NCBI RefSeq assembly: GCF_019721995.1
Contig: NZ_BLYC01000011.1
Location: 1 to 64,000 of the forward strand
Source: Bathymodiolus japonicus methanotrophic gill symbiont
Lineage (GTDB): Bacteria; Pseudomonadota; Gammaproteobacteria; Methylococcales; Methylomonadaceae
DNA: 64,000 bases
Direction: 5' to 3'
The position numbers were made by a program, and so were the translations under genes. Numbering within the stretch: the first letter of the stretch is position 1; every line of letters starts with the position of its first letter. Positions 29,650-39,533 of the stretch are shown here, in pieces. The notes beneath the pieces were generated by a model. That model saw only the letters and a program-made list of their open reading frames with translations. It searched no databases and had not been told where the DNA came from.

Positions 29650-29727
29650 TTCTGTAGGCTGGGATGAAGCTTGCGTAATCCCAGCTTTTTACTTTGCCGG
29701 GTTTCGTTCCTCAACCTCAGCCTACAT
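29650..29727. repeat. REP-like repeat
   Basis: Begins TGTAGGCTGGGAT and ends CAGCCTACA, pairing into a hairpin; middle GGGTTTCGTTCCTCAAC. Related to 7650-7783. Confidence 0.65.
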
Positions 29728-29760
29728 GAATACTTTCACTCTCAATAAAGGAAGCTTCCT

Positions 29761-30324
29761 TTATTTTTCCTCCGCTCCACCTTGACACTGACTACATTGA
29801 TCATTCCAGATCGGGTTATCCAGGTCATCTTTATCCAGCTTTTTAATGTCTTCTGGATAGATATGCCAGAACGACTGGTCTATTTTGGCATTATCATAGC
29901 CTTGTTTTCTACCGTGGTTAAACGGACACCACCAGTTTTCAATCAACTTTACCAGGTAGGCATGCCATTCAAACAAGCCTACGCTGACCGGACAATACCA
30001 GGTACAGTTTAGTATCCAGTACAGCTTGGTTTGTGCCAGACTTAGGCCAAAACTGGCATCCATGGTAATCTGGTTCTTTAAGTTATAACGATGAGTTTTC
30101 CGCTCAGGCAGAAAATCAAATAAGGTTTTCAGGTTTTCAGCACCGACCATTTTTAAGTGATAATACGATAACAGTGCACTGGTAATGACAAAGGGCCAGG
30201 TAAGGATGGGCAAATAGACTAAAACTAGTCCTACTCCACGGCGCCATGCGGGTATGCTTTTATGATTGCGGCCAATATTGACACGGTGTTCTTCCTGGGT
30301 TGTAGATGATTCACAGGCTTTCAT
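29761..30324 (-). CDS. Cys/Trp-rich membrane-associated protein, unknown
   Basis: 187 residues. ATG at 30324 is preceded by AAGGAG at good spacing. One clear hydrophobic segment (GVGLVLVYLPILTWPFVITSALL, ~residues 30-52) and a possible second (~105-125) flank a soluble part with paired WYCPV and WWCPF motifs and a C-terminal CSQCQ. The Cys/Trp pattern suggests metal binding or a redox partner, which is inference only. I do not recognise the family. It stands alone behind pgl, separated by a REP hairpin. Confidence 0.75.
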   Translation of the reverse strand: MKACESSTTQEEHRVNIGRNHKSIPAWRRGVGLVLVYLPILTWPFVITSALLSYYHLKMVGAENLKTLFDFLPERKTHRYNLKNQITMDASFGLSLAQTKLYWILNCTWYCPVSVGLFEWHAYLVKLIENWWCPFNHGRKQGYDNAKIDQSFWHIYPEDIKKLDKDDLDNPIWNDQCSQCQGGAEEK

Positions 30325-30427
30325 TTGTTGTCTCCTTTGTTCAGAGTTATTATTATTTTGATTTATTTTAAAAATACTGCCATAAGAAAAATATGGGCAA
30401 TAGTATGAATAGAAAATCAAACGAATT

Positions 30428-30485
30428 GTAGGGCGGCGCTTTAGCCCGCCAGGTGTATAATCTGCGGGCTAAAGCGCCGCCCTAC
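30428..30485. repeat. REP palindrome, GTAGGGCG type
   Basis: Near-perfect palindrome: GTAGGGCGGCGCTTTAGCCC pairs with its inverted copy ending GCCGCCCTAC. It lies just after pgl and could act as a terminator-like RNA hairpin. Relatives at 55406 and 61307; a short one at 34843. Confidence 0.8.
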
Positions 30486-30499
30486 ATTAAATTTATTAA

Positions 30500-31165
30500 T
30501 TAAACGCTTAATAACACATCGACACCAGAAGCTGGGCATAGATGCGTTACAGGCAAGTCTTGATGATTTTTCCATGCGGCTATGGCATCTTGCTTATCAC
30601 CAGAAACAATAAAAATCAGCTCATGGGTATTACTCAATGCTTTCGCACTGATAGTTACCCGATCCGATGGCGGTTTAGGCGAATTATGCACCGCATGTGT
30701 CAACTCATCCGCATTATGTACATGGCCTGGAAATAAACTGGCCGTATGACCGTCTTCTCCCATACCTAATAATACCAGGTCAAAAACACCTGCCGCGGCA
30801 ACCTCTTTAGCATATTGCTCAGCACCTGCTTCAGCACCTAATTCTGCAGCAATAGGATGAATCTGTGCTTTCGGAATGGCAACTTTATCCAGCCATTTCT
30901 GCTCGGCAACCAGGCTATTACGCTCGCTGTCTTCCACCGGCAAACAGCGCTCATCACCATAGTAAATATGCCACTTGCTCCAGTCTGCCGGTTTAGTTGC
31001 TAATAGCTGATAGGCTTTAACCGGCGCTGTGCCGCCGGCTAAAACCAGCTTAAAATAGCCATGGGCAGCAATTGCCTTGTCCGCCGCATCCAGCACGCGA
31101 TGACAAGCAGCCTCGGCTAGTAATTCGATTGAATCATAGGGTTTCCAGCTTACTTTTTGGCTCAT
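30500..31165 (-). CDS. pgl: 6-phosphogluconolactonase
   Basis: 221 residues, DevB/SOL type. It hydrolyses 6-phosphogluconolactone to 6-phosphogluconate. Motifs: LAGGTAPVKAYQLL, YYGDERCLPVED and LLGMGEDGHTASLFPGH. ATG at 31165 overlaps the zwf stop by 4 nt (ATGA); the longer frame to 31192 starts inside zwf and lacks support. Second step of the oxidative pentose phosphate branch encoded here by zwf-pgl and gnd. Confidence 0.95.
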   Translation of the reverse strand: MSQKVSWKPYDSIELLAEAACHRVLDAADKAIAAHGYFKLVLAGGTAPVKAYQLLATKPADWSKWHIYYGDERCLPVEDSERNSLVAEQKWLDKVAIPKAQIHPIAAELGAEAGAEQYAKEVAAAGVFDLVLLGMGEDGHTASLFPGHVHNADELTHAVHNSPKPPSDRVTISAKALSNTHELIFIVSGDKQDAIAAWKNHQDLPVTHLCPASGVDVLLSV

Positions 31166-32643
31166 TTTTCCGCCTTCAATGTATTGCGCCAATGCTGACT
31201 TTCTTTGTCAAACAAGCGGCGCTCATTCGGTCCCCACGAACCTGCCGGGTAGGTTTCGATATAATCGCGCTCAACCGCCCATTTATTCAAAATCGGATCA
31301 ACGATTTTCCACGCATATTCCACTTCATCATAGCGTAAGAATAATGACCGATCGCCTTCGATAACATCCAGCAATAAATCCTCGTAAGCATCAGAAGGAT
31401 GCTCGTCTTCATTACGAAAACTGGCATTTAGGTTACTGACGCGCGTTTTCATTTCCAGACCAGGTTCTTTCACCGTCATTTCCATACGGATACATTCCTC
31501 AGGCTGTATACCTAAAAGCAGCCAGTTCTGATTAATTCTCTCAGCTTTGGTGTTTTTAAACAGCTGGGATGGTGCATGCCTAAAGCAGATGGAAATACTG
31601 GATTGCGTTTTTTCCATACGCTTGCCAGTACGCAAATAGATTGGCACCCCACGCCAGCGCCAGTTATCTATATACAGCTTCATGGCAGCGTAGGTCTCTG
31701 TCACGCTATTTTGCGGAATACCTTCCTCTTGCAAGTAACCATTCACATCTTCCCCGTCCATACTTCCCGCAGCATATTGTGCGCGAAATGACTGCGCGTG
31801 CACCGCTTCTTCTGGAATAGGACGAATGGACTTTAGAACTTTTACTTTTTCATCGCGTAAATCTTCCGCATTCATTGATACAGGCGGTTCCATAGCGACT
31901 AAAGTCAATAACTGCAATAAATGACTTTGTAACATATCACGCATCGCGCCAGTATGATCATAATACTGGCCGCGACTACCAATGCCTAGTTGCTCGGAAT
32001 GAGTAATCTGAATGTGATCTATATAATTCCGGTTCCATAAAGGCTCAAGCATGGAATTAGAAAAGCGAAACACTAGCACGTTTTGCACCATGCCTTTACC
32101 CAGGTAATGATCGATCCGGTAGATCTGCTCTTCGCGCAGGTGCTTGCTAATTCTACTTTGCAATGAACGTGAACTTTCCAGGTCGGTGCCAAAGGGTTTT
32201 TCAATGACAACTCTGCGCCAGCAATGCTTTTCTTCCAGCAAATTCGGCCCGCTTAAGCGCTCAATAACCGGACTAAAATCTTCCGGATTAATTGCCAGAT
32301 AAAAAGCAATATTCTGTGGATAATATTCTTTATCATCGAGTAAAGTTGACAAACTGCTATAACATTCAGCTTGCTTTAAATCGCCTTTATGATAGTGCAA
32401 TCGGCCGACAAAACGCTTAAATACTTCTTCATCAACTCCACCGCGTGCTTTTTCTTCCAGCATAATGCGCACTTCGGAGATCCATTTGTCGTTATCCCAG
32501 GGCCGTCGACCGATGGCGATAATCTTGGTATTCTTATCCAGACGATTCTCAATATCCAGATGATATAGCGCCGGCATTAATTTGATGCGCGATAAATTTC
32601 CCGTTGCGCCAAAAATAACATAAGTACAGGGATCAGTTTTCAC
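31162..32643 (-). CDS. zwf: glucose-6-phosphate 1-dehydrogenase
   Basis: 493 residues. NADP-binding start IFGATGNLSRIKLMPAL (GxxGxL variant), the substrate motif RIDHYLGKGMVQN and the EKPFG motif are present. I prefer GTG at 32643: AAGGA lies 6 nt upstream and the product then begins MKTDPCTYVIFG, as in relatives; an ATG five codons earlier (32658) is possible. It forms an overlapping pair with pgl. Confidence 0.95.
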   Translation of the reverse strand: MKTDPCTYVIFGATGNLSRIKLMPALYHLDIENRLDKNTKIIAIGRRPWDNDKWISEVRIMLEEKARGGVDEEVFKRFVGRLHYHKGDLKQAECYSSLSTLLDDKEYYPQNIAFYLAINPEDFSPVIERLSGPNLLEEKHCWRRVVIEKPFGTDLESSRSLQSRISKHLREEQIYRIDHYLGKGMVQNVLVFRFSNSMLEPLWNRNYIDHIQITHSEQLGIGSRGQYYDHTGAMRDMLQSHLLQLLTLVAMEPPVSMNAEDLRDEKVKVLKSIRPIPEEAVHAQSFRAQYAAGSMDGEDVNGYLQEEGIPQNSVTETYAAMKLYIDNWRWRGVPIYLRTGKRMEKTQSSISICFRHAPSQLFKNTKAERINQNWLLLGIQPEECIRMEMTVKEPGLEMKTRVSNLNASFRNEDEHPSDAYEDLLLDVIEGDRSLFLRYDEVEYAWKIVDPILNKWAVERDYIETYPAGSWGPNERRLFDKESQHWRNTLKAEK

Positions 32644-32682
32644 TGTTGTTCCTTTCATTGTTGCTAAAATAAATAGGTCTGG

Positions 32683-33468
32683 TTATTGTTGATGATCAAC
32701 AATAACCTCAAAAATTTCTTGCATCTCAATTGAGACATCCAGGCTGACAAAATCACACACGCCTGTATTAGTGTATACATGCAATAGCCAGTCATTATCT
32801 GCGGTACGCCGAAAGCACTCGACACTACGCGCTTTAATATCCACCAGCACATATTCTTCAAGACTCGTTAACTGCCGGTAAGCGGTAAACTTTGCCCCCC
32901 GGTCATACGCTTCTGTAGAATCCGATAACACTTCTACAATTAGCTTAGGATACGATAAGTATTGCTCTGCCTGATGGTCATTTTTATTGCATGAAACGAT
33001 GACATCAGGGTAATAAAAAGCATCCATGGTTTTAACTTGCAGCTTCATATCTGACATATAAGCCCGACAATCTGTTCCGCGTAAACGCTGTTTTAGGCTC
33101 GCAGCGATATTCAAGCTTACAAGTACATGCTCGCGCAGTGTACCACCCATAGCAAAAATTTCAGCATGAACATATTCATGCTTCTCTTCTTGCAGCTGAA
33201 GTTTCCCAATAATTATTTATGGTAAAATTGAAACTATGCTACAACTATATGAAAAAAACAGTCTTTTCATTCGTTTCAAATGCTATTGCCTAAGGGGAAT
33301 TAAGTAGGGGTTTGCTATAAACATGGCAAAACCACCTAAAATAAACCTCGATACACCAGCATTGTGTATTTCAGCTACTCAATAATTGGGAAACTTCAGT
33401 TCTTGCAGTTCTTCCTAGGCAAGATATTCTTTGACTGACATCGAATTGACTTTACTCGCTTGACTCAT
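32683..33468 (-). pseudogene. Uma2-family (DUF820) endonuclease-like, dead
   Basis: Restored length 190 residues after removing MITE-C (33196-33399) and one 9-bp duplication. Features: EKHEYVHAEIFAMGG, PDVIVSC and PKLIVEVLSDST, typical of the PD-(D/E)xK-like Uma2 fold. Three lesions: ISa inserted at the start codon (33474), MITE-C after residue ~23, and an in-frame TAG at codon 18 (LA-stop-EELQE) where relatives have Trp. The original AGGAG ribosome-binding site survives beyond ISa at 34793-34797. Confidence 0.88.
33196..33399 (+). mobile_element. MITE-C, 204 bp, with 9-bp duplication
   Basis: Inverted ends CTGAAGTTTCCCAAT and an exact 9-bp duplication TTCTTGCAG (33187-33195, 33400-33408). 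The outer CTGAAGTTTCC equals the ISa end, and ISa also makes a 9-bp duplication at 33474, so ISa transposase is the probable mobiliser. Other 204-bp copies: 36429 and 38905. Confidence 0.92.
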
Positions 33469-33473
33469 AAGAA

Positions 33474-34783
33474 CTGAAGTTTCCTAGTTTTTAAAGCATA
33501 AGAATATCAGCTAATGCTTATTTTTCTGAACTATTAGGTAATACTAATATTAATGGCATTCCGTTGGCTAAAAGCCTTGAATTCTTTTTAAAAACAACAG
33601 GTTAATCGTGAATGAGGCCTGGTTTTACTGTATAATGAAAGTTTATAACACATTGATTATACAAATAAAACGACCTCATTCATGTTCATTTTACGCGATA
33701 TTTTACTCCCGCTTCAAGATCATTTTTCCGAAACCACTTTAGGCCGCGAACGAGCCTCTCTGTTCGTTTACACGATCCTGTCTATTATCGTTCCTTTTAC
33801 GTCATCAATGACATCTAATCTTTGGCGTTGCCTTGATACGTTGTTTGGGTTTGAGATCAAGAATAAGCGCTTTTACACTTTCATGGCTTCTTCAACTTTG
33901 CCGTGGGCTGGGCTGTGGAAAACTATCTGGGAGCTGATTCCGTCTCCTGAAACAGATGGGCGCATATTGGTTGCACTGGATGACTCCATTATCACTAAAG
34001 TAGGCAAAAATATCTTCGGCTGTGAAGCCATTTTTGACCACGCGGCCAAATCGAATCAAAGCAAATATCCATGGGCACAAAACATTGTATCGGTAGGGTT
34101 GATGAAATAGGTCAAAGGTCGCTGGGCGTGCTTATTTTTAGATTTCCGATTTTATCTACCCTTAAAAACAATTCAGGCAAAAAAAGAAACCGCCACGATA
34201 AGAGGTGATGTCGTTCCTTTCCAGACCAAGATGGCTCAGGCGGCTCAAATGCTGATTGCAATTGCAGAACATTTTTCCACCGCTCCGATATTGACAGTCA
34301 CTGATAGCTGGTTTGGCAACAATGGCCTATGGAAGCCTGTTTACAAAGCTATCGGAAGCCGGTTTAATATTCTCTCTAGGTTAAGGTGCAATAATGTACT
34401 GTACGATCGTCCAGAAAAAAGAAAACCCAAATGGTGCGCGATGGAAAATCGAATCCGGGTTCAAAGAGCTCAAGCAAGACATAGGGAGTCAGAAAAGTCA
34501 GTGTCGAAATGCGCAGGCAGTGACCAACCATTTGAACTTCTGTATGATGGCAACAACGCTGACGTGGATTTACGCGGATCGTTTAAAAACCGATCCGGAA
34601 CGTCGGCACAAAGTGAAGGGGCGAGCCAGTTTCGCATTTTCAGATATCCGCCGCATCATTGCCGAAGCGGCTTTGGATCCGGATTTTGAAAGGGTTTGCC
34701 CCAAATACAGCAGCTCCCCTGTAAATCCGGTGGTAGCCGTTTTATTGCGAATGGTTGCTTGATGAATTTCTAAGAAACTTCAG
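33474..34783 (+). mobile_element. ISa copy with 257-bp deletion
   Basis: Ends CTGAAGTTTCCTAG / CTAAGAAACTTCAG with an exact 9-bp duplication TCATAAGAA (33465-33473, 34784-34792). The transposase (start 33682) meets TAG at 34108, in phase with the downstream reading frame that resumes at once (VKGRWACLFLDF). A 257-bp deletion after AAACCCAA (~34431) also shifts the frame. Inserted at the start codon of the Uma2 gene. Confidence 0.92.
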
Positions 34784-34792
34784 TCATAAGAA

Positions 34793-34797
34793 CTCCT
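34793..34797 (-). promoter_or_regulatory. stranded ribosome-binding site of Uma2 gene
   Basis: AGGAG on the minus strand, 5 nt before ATG if ISa and one duplication are removed. It shows where the gene began before the insertion. Confidence 0.7.
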
Positions 34798-34842
34798 GAT
34801 CATTAATTACCAGTATGATTACTCTGTTTCAATTAGCGAATC

Positions 34843-34870
34843 GTAGGGAGTGGCTAAAGCCACTCCCTAC
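34843..34870. terminator. GTAGGGAGTGGC hairpin after gnd
   Basis: Perfect short palindrome (GTAGGGAGTGGCTTTAGCCA type stem) 18 bp beyond the gnd stop. It has the REP core but no T-run, so it is a possible terminator or mRNA stabiliser. Confidence 0.5.
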
Positions 34871-34887
34871 ATCTACGATGCCTAAAG

Positions 34888-36333
34888 CTATACGTTATAC
34901 GTCGTTGATGACATCTTACCGCCGGTACCTGTCCAGTCAGTATGGAAAAACTCACCACGAGGCTTATCCAGGCGCTCATAAGTATGTGCACCAAAGTAGT
35001 CACGCTGCGCCTGTAAAAGATTCGCAGGTAATCGCGCGCTACGGTAACTATCGTAATACGCCAGTGCAGATGAAAATGCAGGTGTCGGTACACCGAGTTG
35101 CACGCCTAATATAACCGCTTCACGCCAGCCTTGATCAGCCGCCGTCACCGCATCTTTAAAATAATCAGCCAGTAATAAATTATCCAGCTCAGGATCAGCT
35201 TCATAGGCCTGTTTAATATCACCCAGAAACTGGCTACGAATAATACATCCACCACGCCACATTAACGCGATACCACCGTAGTTTAATTTCCAGCCATATT
35301 CCTTTTCTGCTGCACGTAGTAGACCGAACCCTTGCGCATAAGACACAATTTTTGCAGCATAAACCGCTTCAGCAATCGCTTTGATCATCGCTTGCTTGTC
35401 GCCAGAAAAAGTCGCTGTAGACTGCGGCAAGATTTTTGACGCCCTAACTCTCTCTTCTTTTTGTGCAGAAACACAGCGTGCAAAAACGGACTCTGCAATC
35501 AAGGTTAGTGGCGCGCCTAAATCCAGGGCATTAATTCCTGTCCACTTACCTGTACCTTTTTGCCCGGCAGTATCAAGGATTTTATCGACTAACGGCTCGC
35601 CATCTTCATCTTTAAAGCCAAGAATATTAGTGGTGATTTCAATTAAATAAGAGTCTAAAACGCCCTTATTCCATTCTGCAAAAACGCCTTGAATTTCATT
35701 AGCACTTAAGCCCAGACCCTCGGAAAGCAATTGATAGGCTTCACAGATAATCTGCATATCACCATATTCAATTCCGTTATGCACCATTTTTACATAATGA
35801 CCAGCACCATTCTCACCCACCCACTGACAACATGGCTCGCCATCTACTTTTGCTGAAATAGCCTGTAATATCGGCCGTACGGTTTCCCAGGCGGCTTTAT
35901 TTCCACCTGGCATAATTGAAGGCCCATGACGCGCGCCTTCTTCGCCACCAGAAACGCCTGTACCTATAAAGCGAATATTTTTTTCTTTTAATGACTCGGT
36001 ACGGCGATTAGAATCTGTAAACAAAGAATTACCGCCATCGATGATAATATCACCGTCTGATAATAAAGGCGTCAGCTTATCTATATAACTATCGACCACA
36101 TCACCAGCTTTCACCATCAGCATGATGATACGCGGGCTTTTTAGGTTATCAACAAGTTCTTCTAACGAATAAGTTCCTACAACTTGCGTGCCCTTTGCCG
36201 GCCCACTTAGAAAATCATCTGTTTTACCTCTTGAACGGTTATTCACGGCAACTTTAAAACCATGATCATCCATATTCAAAACCAAATTCTGCCCCATGAC
36301 CGCAAGGCCAATTAAACCAATATCCGCTTTCAT
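34888..36333 (-). CDS. gnd: 6-phosphogluconate dehydrogenase, decarboxylating
   Basis: 481 residues, complete and of the long homodimeric class. Motifs: [14 protein letters not shown] (NADP fold), [21 protein letters not shown] (active site) and [14 protein letters not shown]. It converts 6-phosphogluconate to ribulose-5-phosphate, CO2 and NADPH, completing the branch begun by zwf-pgl downstream on the same strand. MITE-C at 36429 and the ISa-disrupted Uma2 gene now bracket it. Confidence 0.96.
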   Translation of the reverse strand: MKADIGLIGLAVMGQNLVLNMDDHGFKVAVNNRSRGKTDDFLSGPAKGTQVVGTYSLEELVDNLKSPRIIMLMVKAGDVVDSYIDKLTPLLSDGDIIIDGGNSLFTDSNRRTESLKEKNIRFIGTGVSGGEEGARHGPSIMPGGNKAAWETVRPILQAISAKVDGEPCCQWVGENGAGHYVKMVHNGIEYGDMQIICEAYQLLSEGLGLSANEIQGVFAEWNKGVLDSYLIEITTNILGFKDEDGEPLVDKILDTAGQKGTGKWTGINALDLGAPLTLIAESVFARCVSAQKEERVRASKILPQSTATFSGDKQAMIKAIAEAVYAAKIVSYAQGFGLLRAAEKEYGWKLNYGGIALMWRGGCIIRSQFLGDIKQAYEADPELDNLLLADYFKDAVTAADQGWREAVILGVQLGVPTPAFSSALAYYDSYRSARLPANLLQAQRDYFGAHTYERLDKPRGEFFHTDWTGTGGKMSSTTYNV

Positions 36334-36428
36334 TCTTTGCTCACTTAAATTTTAAAAAAACAGTGTATGACTGCTTAAGTCGTGGATAATATACAGCAAA
36401 ATGATTTTTTCAGCCTGATTCTTTTTAC

Positions 36429-36632
36429 CTGAAGTTTCCCAATAATTATTTATGGTAAAATTGAAACTATGCTACAACTATATGAAAAAAATAGTCTTTT
36501 CATTCGTTTCAAATGCTATTGCCTAAGGGGAATTAAGTAGGGGTTTGCTATAAACATGGCAAAACCACCTAAAATGAACCTCGATACACCAGCATTGTGT
36601 ATTTCAGCTACTCAATAATTGGGAAACTTCAG
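36429..36632 (+). mobile_element. MITE-C, 204 bp
   Basis: Full length with CTGAAGTTTCCCAAT ends. The expected right-hand duplication is missing because an SNE1 fragment starts two bases later. Confidence 0.9.
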
Positions 36633-36633
36633 C

Positions 36634-37069
36634 CGCTGAAAATCATGGAAACGGAGCTTAGCGAAGTGGTGATTTTTAGTCCCTGATAGGCGACAGGGCA
36701 ATTCGCTGATTCGACGTGTGCTAGCAGCACGCGAGAGGAGCAAGAATTGCATTCCGAATAGCCGTCCAGCCAGTTTGGGGAGTCGCTATTTTTGCGAAAG
36801 CTTGTTTTGGGCATCCCAGCCCAAGCAAGCAGCAAAAACTTAACGCGACCACTTATGCCTCCGGCGGCCCCGATTCGTCCTCGTCACCTCGTCCCGACCC
36901 AACAAGGGGTCGGAACATAGGCTCCAAATGACTTGACGCCGTGTCGGATGGCCTTTTATTTTGTCTCCACCTTCGCTAACGCTCAGACTCCGACAAAATA
37001 ACGGCCCTACGGCTATCGCGGACTAAAAATCATCACTTCGCTTAGGCTCCGTTTCCCTGATTTTCAGCG
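36634..37069. mobile_element. SNE1 5' half fused to full reversed SNE2
   Basis: 36634-36774 is the first 141 bp of SNE1 (plus strand), ending CCGTCCAGCCAG. It is followed directly by a complete 295-bp SNE2 on the minus strand (36775-37069). Both 5' ends have C at -4 (CAGC; CCAC on the minus strand). The 3' half of SNE1 is absent. Confidence 0.88.
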
Positions 37070-37147
37070 GTGGTAAGAAATTTAAGCGCTGCTGTGGAAA
37101 GGCATAAATGGCGATAGCATTCCACAAACTCCATACGAGCCATGATA

Positions 37148-37435
37148 TTACTTAACTAGAAAACCATCAGGCTCATCAATAACAGGATTGATTAATCGGC
37201 CAATTTTTTCAATTTCGATTGTAACCACCTGCCCGGCCTTCATATAACCACGCGGCTTCATCTTAACACCAACGCCACTAGGCGTTCCGGTAGAGATGAC
37301 ATCCCCAGGCTCCAGCGTCATAGACTGGCTTAAATAGGCGATCATCTGGTAAATATTGAAAATCATATGCTTTGTATTGGAAGACTGACGCAAATCGTCA
37401 TCCACCCAGGTTTTTAACCTATCTTCGTGACATAT
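37148..37435 (-). pseudogene. fumarylacetoacetate hydrolase-family C-terminal fragment
   Basis: Last ~85-95 residues of an FAH-domain protein (YcgM/UGL-like): WVDDDLRQ, MIAYLSQSMTLEPGDVISTGTPSGVG and the end EPDGFLVK. The N-terminal two-thirds, with most metal ligands, is lost where the IS1634-type element begins. A fragment, not a gene. Confidence 0.8.
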
Positions 37436-37472
37436 GCAGTCAATTTCCCATTATTTCAATGAGTTAAATTTT

Positions 37473-38904
37473 TCAATCGGCCCCAGTTGGCACTACAGGT
37501 TTCATATCAACGATCGTTTTAACTTTTCCAATCGGGTCGGGGTTAATATTCAACGCAGTGTATATTTGTTTTTGTCTGGTTTCTGCTTTGCTTGTGGTTC
37601 GCAGGTGAATGATTGTATCGTTATCCGTGGGTAAAGTAATGGTCATGCGTTGCTGGGTCGACATCCTGTTGCGAATGCTTTCCCAGCTTAGATGGATGTC
37701 CTGCAATCTAAGTTGATAACGCAGTACATGTACCAGGTGGTAAGCTAATAATGTGATGAATAGGTGTCCGGTAACCCGCTCTTCTTTTTTGTGATAGACA
37801 GGGCGCAAGCCTAGCTCGGTTTTCAGGCTTCTAAAGGTCGCTTCAATCTCAGTCAGCATGGTATAGGTTAGCCATAACTGTTCTTCCGACCAGTCAGGGA
37901 TATTCGTTCTTAGGCAGTAAACACCACAGTGCTTATCTTTTTGGTCACTTTCAGGTTTACGTTGCCATTCTATACCGATGGCTTTGTTTTTTTTGTCATC
38001 CGCGATAACGTTAATGGTGTAATCTGCAGCAACACGGCTATGTTTTTCACGTAGTCGTCCGATACGTTCCAGTATTTTGTCGTATTTTTTAAGGGTGCCT
38101 TTTTTGCTCAGACCTGTGTGCAGTTTTTCCAGGGCCTCTTCCAGACGAGCATGGAAGCGATTACGGATACCTTGTTCTTTTTTTGCTTTTTGTTCTGAAT
38201 GACAATAGAGTCGGGTTTCCTCGGTTTCTTGATCAACTTCACGATAAACAACAACATTGCTGTCCCGGGTATCCCTGACCGCTACCGGAGTTCTCTGATC
38301 TCTTGGGTTTTTTACATGTTGTTCTCGACTGACAACGAGATAATGATAATCTTGTTCGATTAACCAGGCAATATTGTCAGCGCTGGCAATGCCGGCATCC
38401 ATGATAACCACCGGCTTTATTTGATGAAAGGGATCCTTGTCTCGCAGTTCGTCAAGCATCAGTTTCAAGGTCGCGGGCTCACTGGCGTTGCTGGGAAAAA
38501 CCTGACTACTCAATGGAAAGCCGTCACCATCCAGAACCAGCCCCAGAGTAACCAACGGGCAATCAGTGCGTTTCTCTTTAGAGCGACCGAATTTCGCTTT
38601 CGGGTTTCGGGCGCACTGGCCTTCAAAATAAGTATTGGTCAGATCGTACAATACAATCTTGCGGTTTAAATTGAACAACGTCTGCTCTCGGTCAGCCAGA
38701 AAATGTTCAAGATTTGCCTGATGTTTGAGTAGCTTGTCACTGACTGTATATAATCGCGTCAGGCTGGTGTTACCGTAGTCATGACCCAGTAATTCGCCCA
38801 GGCCTGTTTGATTTTGCAACCAGTCATGTGTTTGCAGTTCACTGCCGGGTGAAACCATACGTCCTATGATAGTGCCCAGGGCCGTCGCCGTATCTACTTT
38901 ATTA
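37473..38904 (-). pseudogene. IS1634-family transposase, N-terminus lost
   Basis: About 477 residues of a transposase whose family is usually ~550-600 residues. Motifs: IVLYDLTNTYFEG (first D), VVIMDAGIAS (second D) and TEIEATFRSLKTELGLRPVYHK (Glu). MITE-C at 38905 removes the N-terminal part. The frame is otherwise open to 37473. The element's outer ends could not be fixed, although TGTAGTGCCAACTGG, found at its 3' end, recurs at 40066-40080. Confidence 0.85.
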
Positions 38905-39108
38905 CTGAAGTTTCCCAATTATTGAGTAGCTGAAATACACAATGCTGGTGTATCGAGGTTTATTTTAGGTGGTTTTGCCATGTTTATAGCAAACCCCTAC
39001 TTAATTCCCCTTAGGCAATAGCATTTGAAACGAATGAAAAGACTGCTTTTTTCATATAGTTGTAGCATAGTTTCAATTTTACCATAAATAATTATTGGGG
39101 AACTTCAG
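38905..39108 (-). mobile_element. MITE-C, 204 bp, reversed
   Basis: Full length. It separates the IS1634-type gene from an ISc fragment; flanks do not match, so recombination followed insertion. Confidence 0.88.
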
Positions 39109-39533
39109 CTTCAGTAATGCCATAACGTTTTAAAATTAAGACCACACTCACCCGTAGCAACCAGTCCCAGGGTATACTTGCTTTACGAAACACCCAGGAT
39201 AATGCGGCTACTTTGCAATCTCCAAGGCTTGCTCGCTCAAACTTAGCCCAGCAAACAGAGTCCATTAGCAATATGCCCGTTAAACAAGTGCCCAACCAAG
39301 CGGCTTGAATCCGTGTCAAAGCGGCTCCGGGTTTTAGCTGATTGAGCGCATCATTTAAATCGTCAATATAGCTTTGGATAAAGGTGGCTGGGGCATTCAT
39401 TAACATGGGCTTACACCGATAAAATTACAACAACCTCAGAATACCTGATTTTAGCTTCTCAATATCAAAAACTTGAACATCGAGTTATAGGCTGCTTTGT
39501 TTAGGTACTTCTTCTTTCAATGGGAACACTGAT
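39109..39533 (-). mobile_element. ISc 5' fragment joined to ISb end
   Basis: 39109-39483 is the first ~375 bp of ISc on the minus strand (start MLMNAPATFIQSY at 39406, terminal CTCGATG at 39483). 39484-39533 is the last ~50 bp of ISb (to CACTGATG). Both are remnants. Confidence 0.85.

Noticed and set aside
32683-33150. Functional Uma2 protein starting at 33150
   Set aside because: That ATG is internal; upstream sequence continues the family (EKHEYVHAEIFA) and is cut by MITE-C, and an earlier TAG lies in frame.
34108-34110. Genome-wide stop-codon reassignment (TAG as sense)
   Set aside because: In-frame TAGs occur only in dead elements and the broken Uma2 gene; intact housekeeping genes here read normally, and TAG also serves as a plausible terminator.
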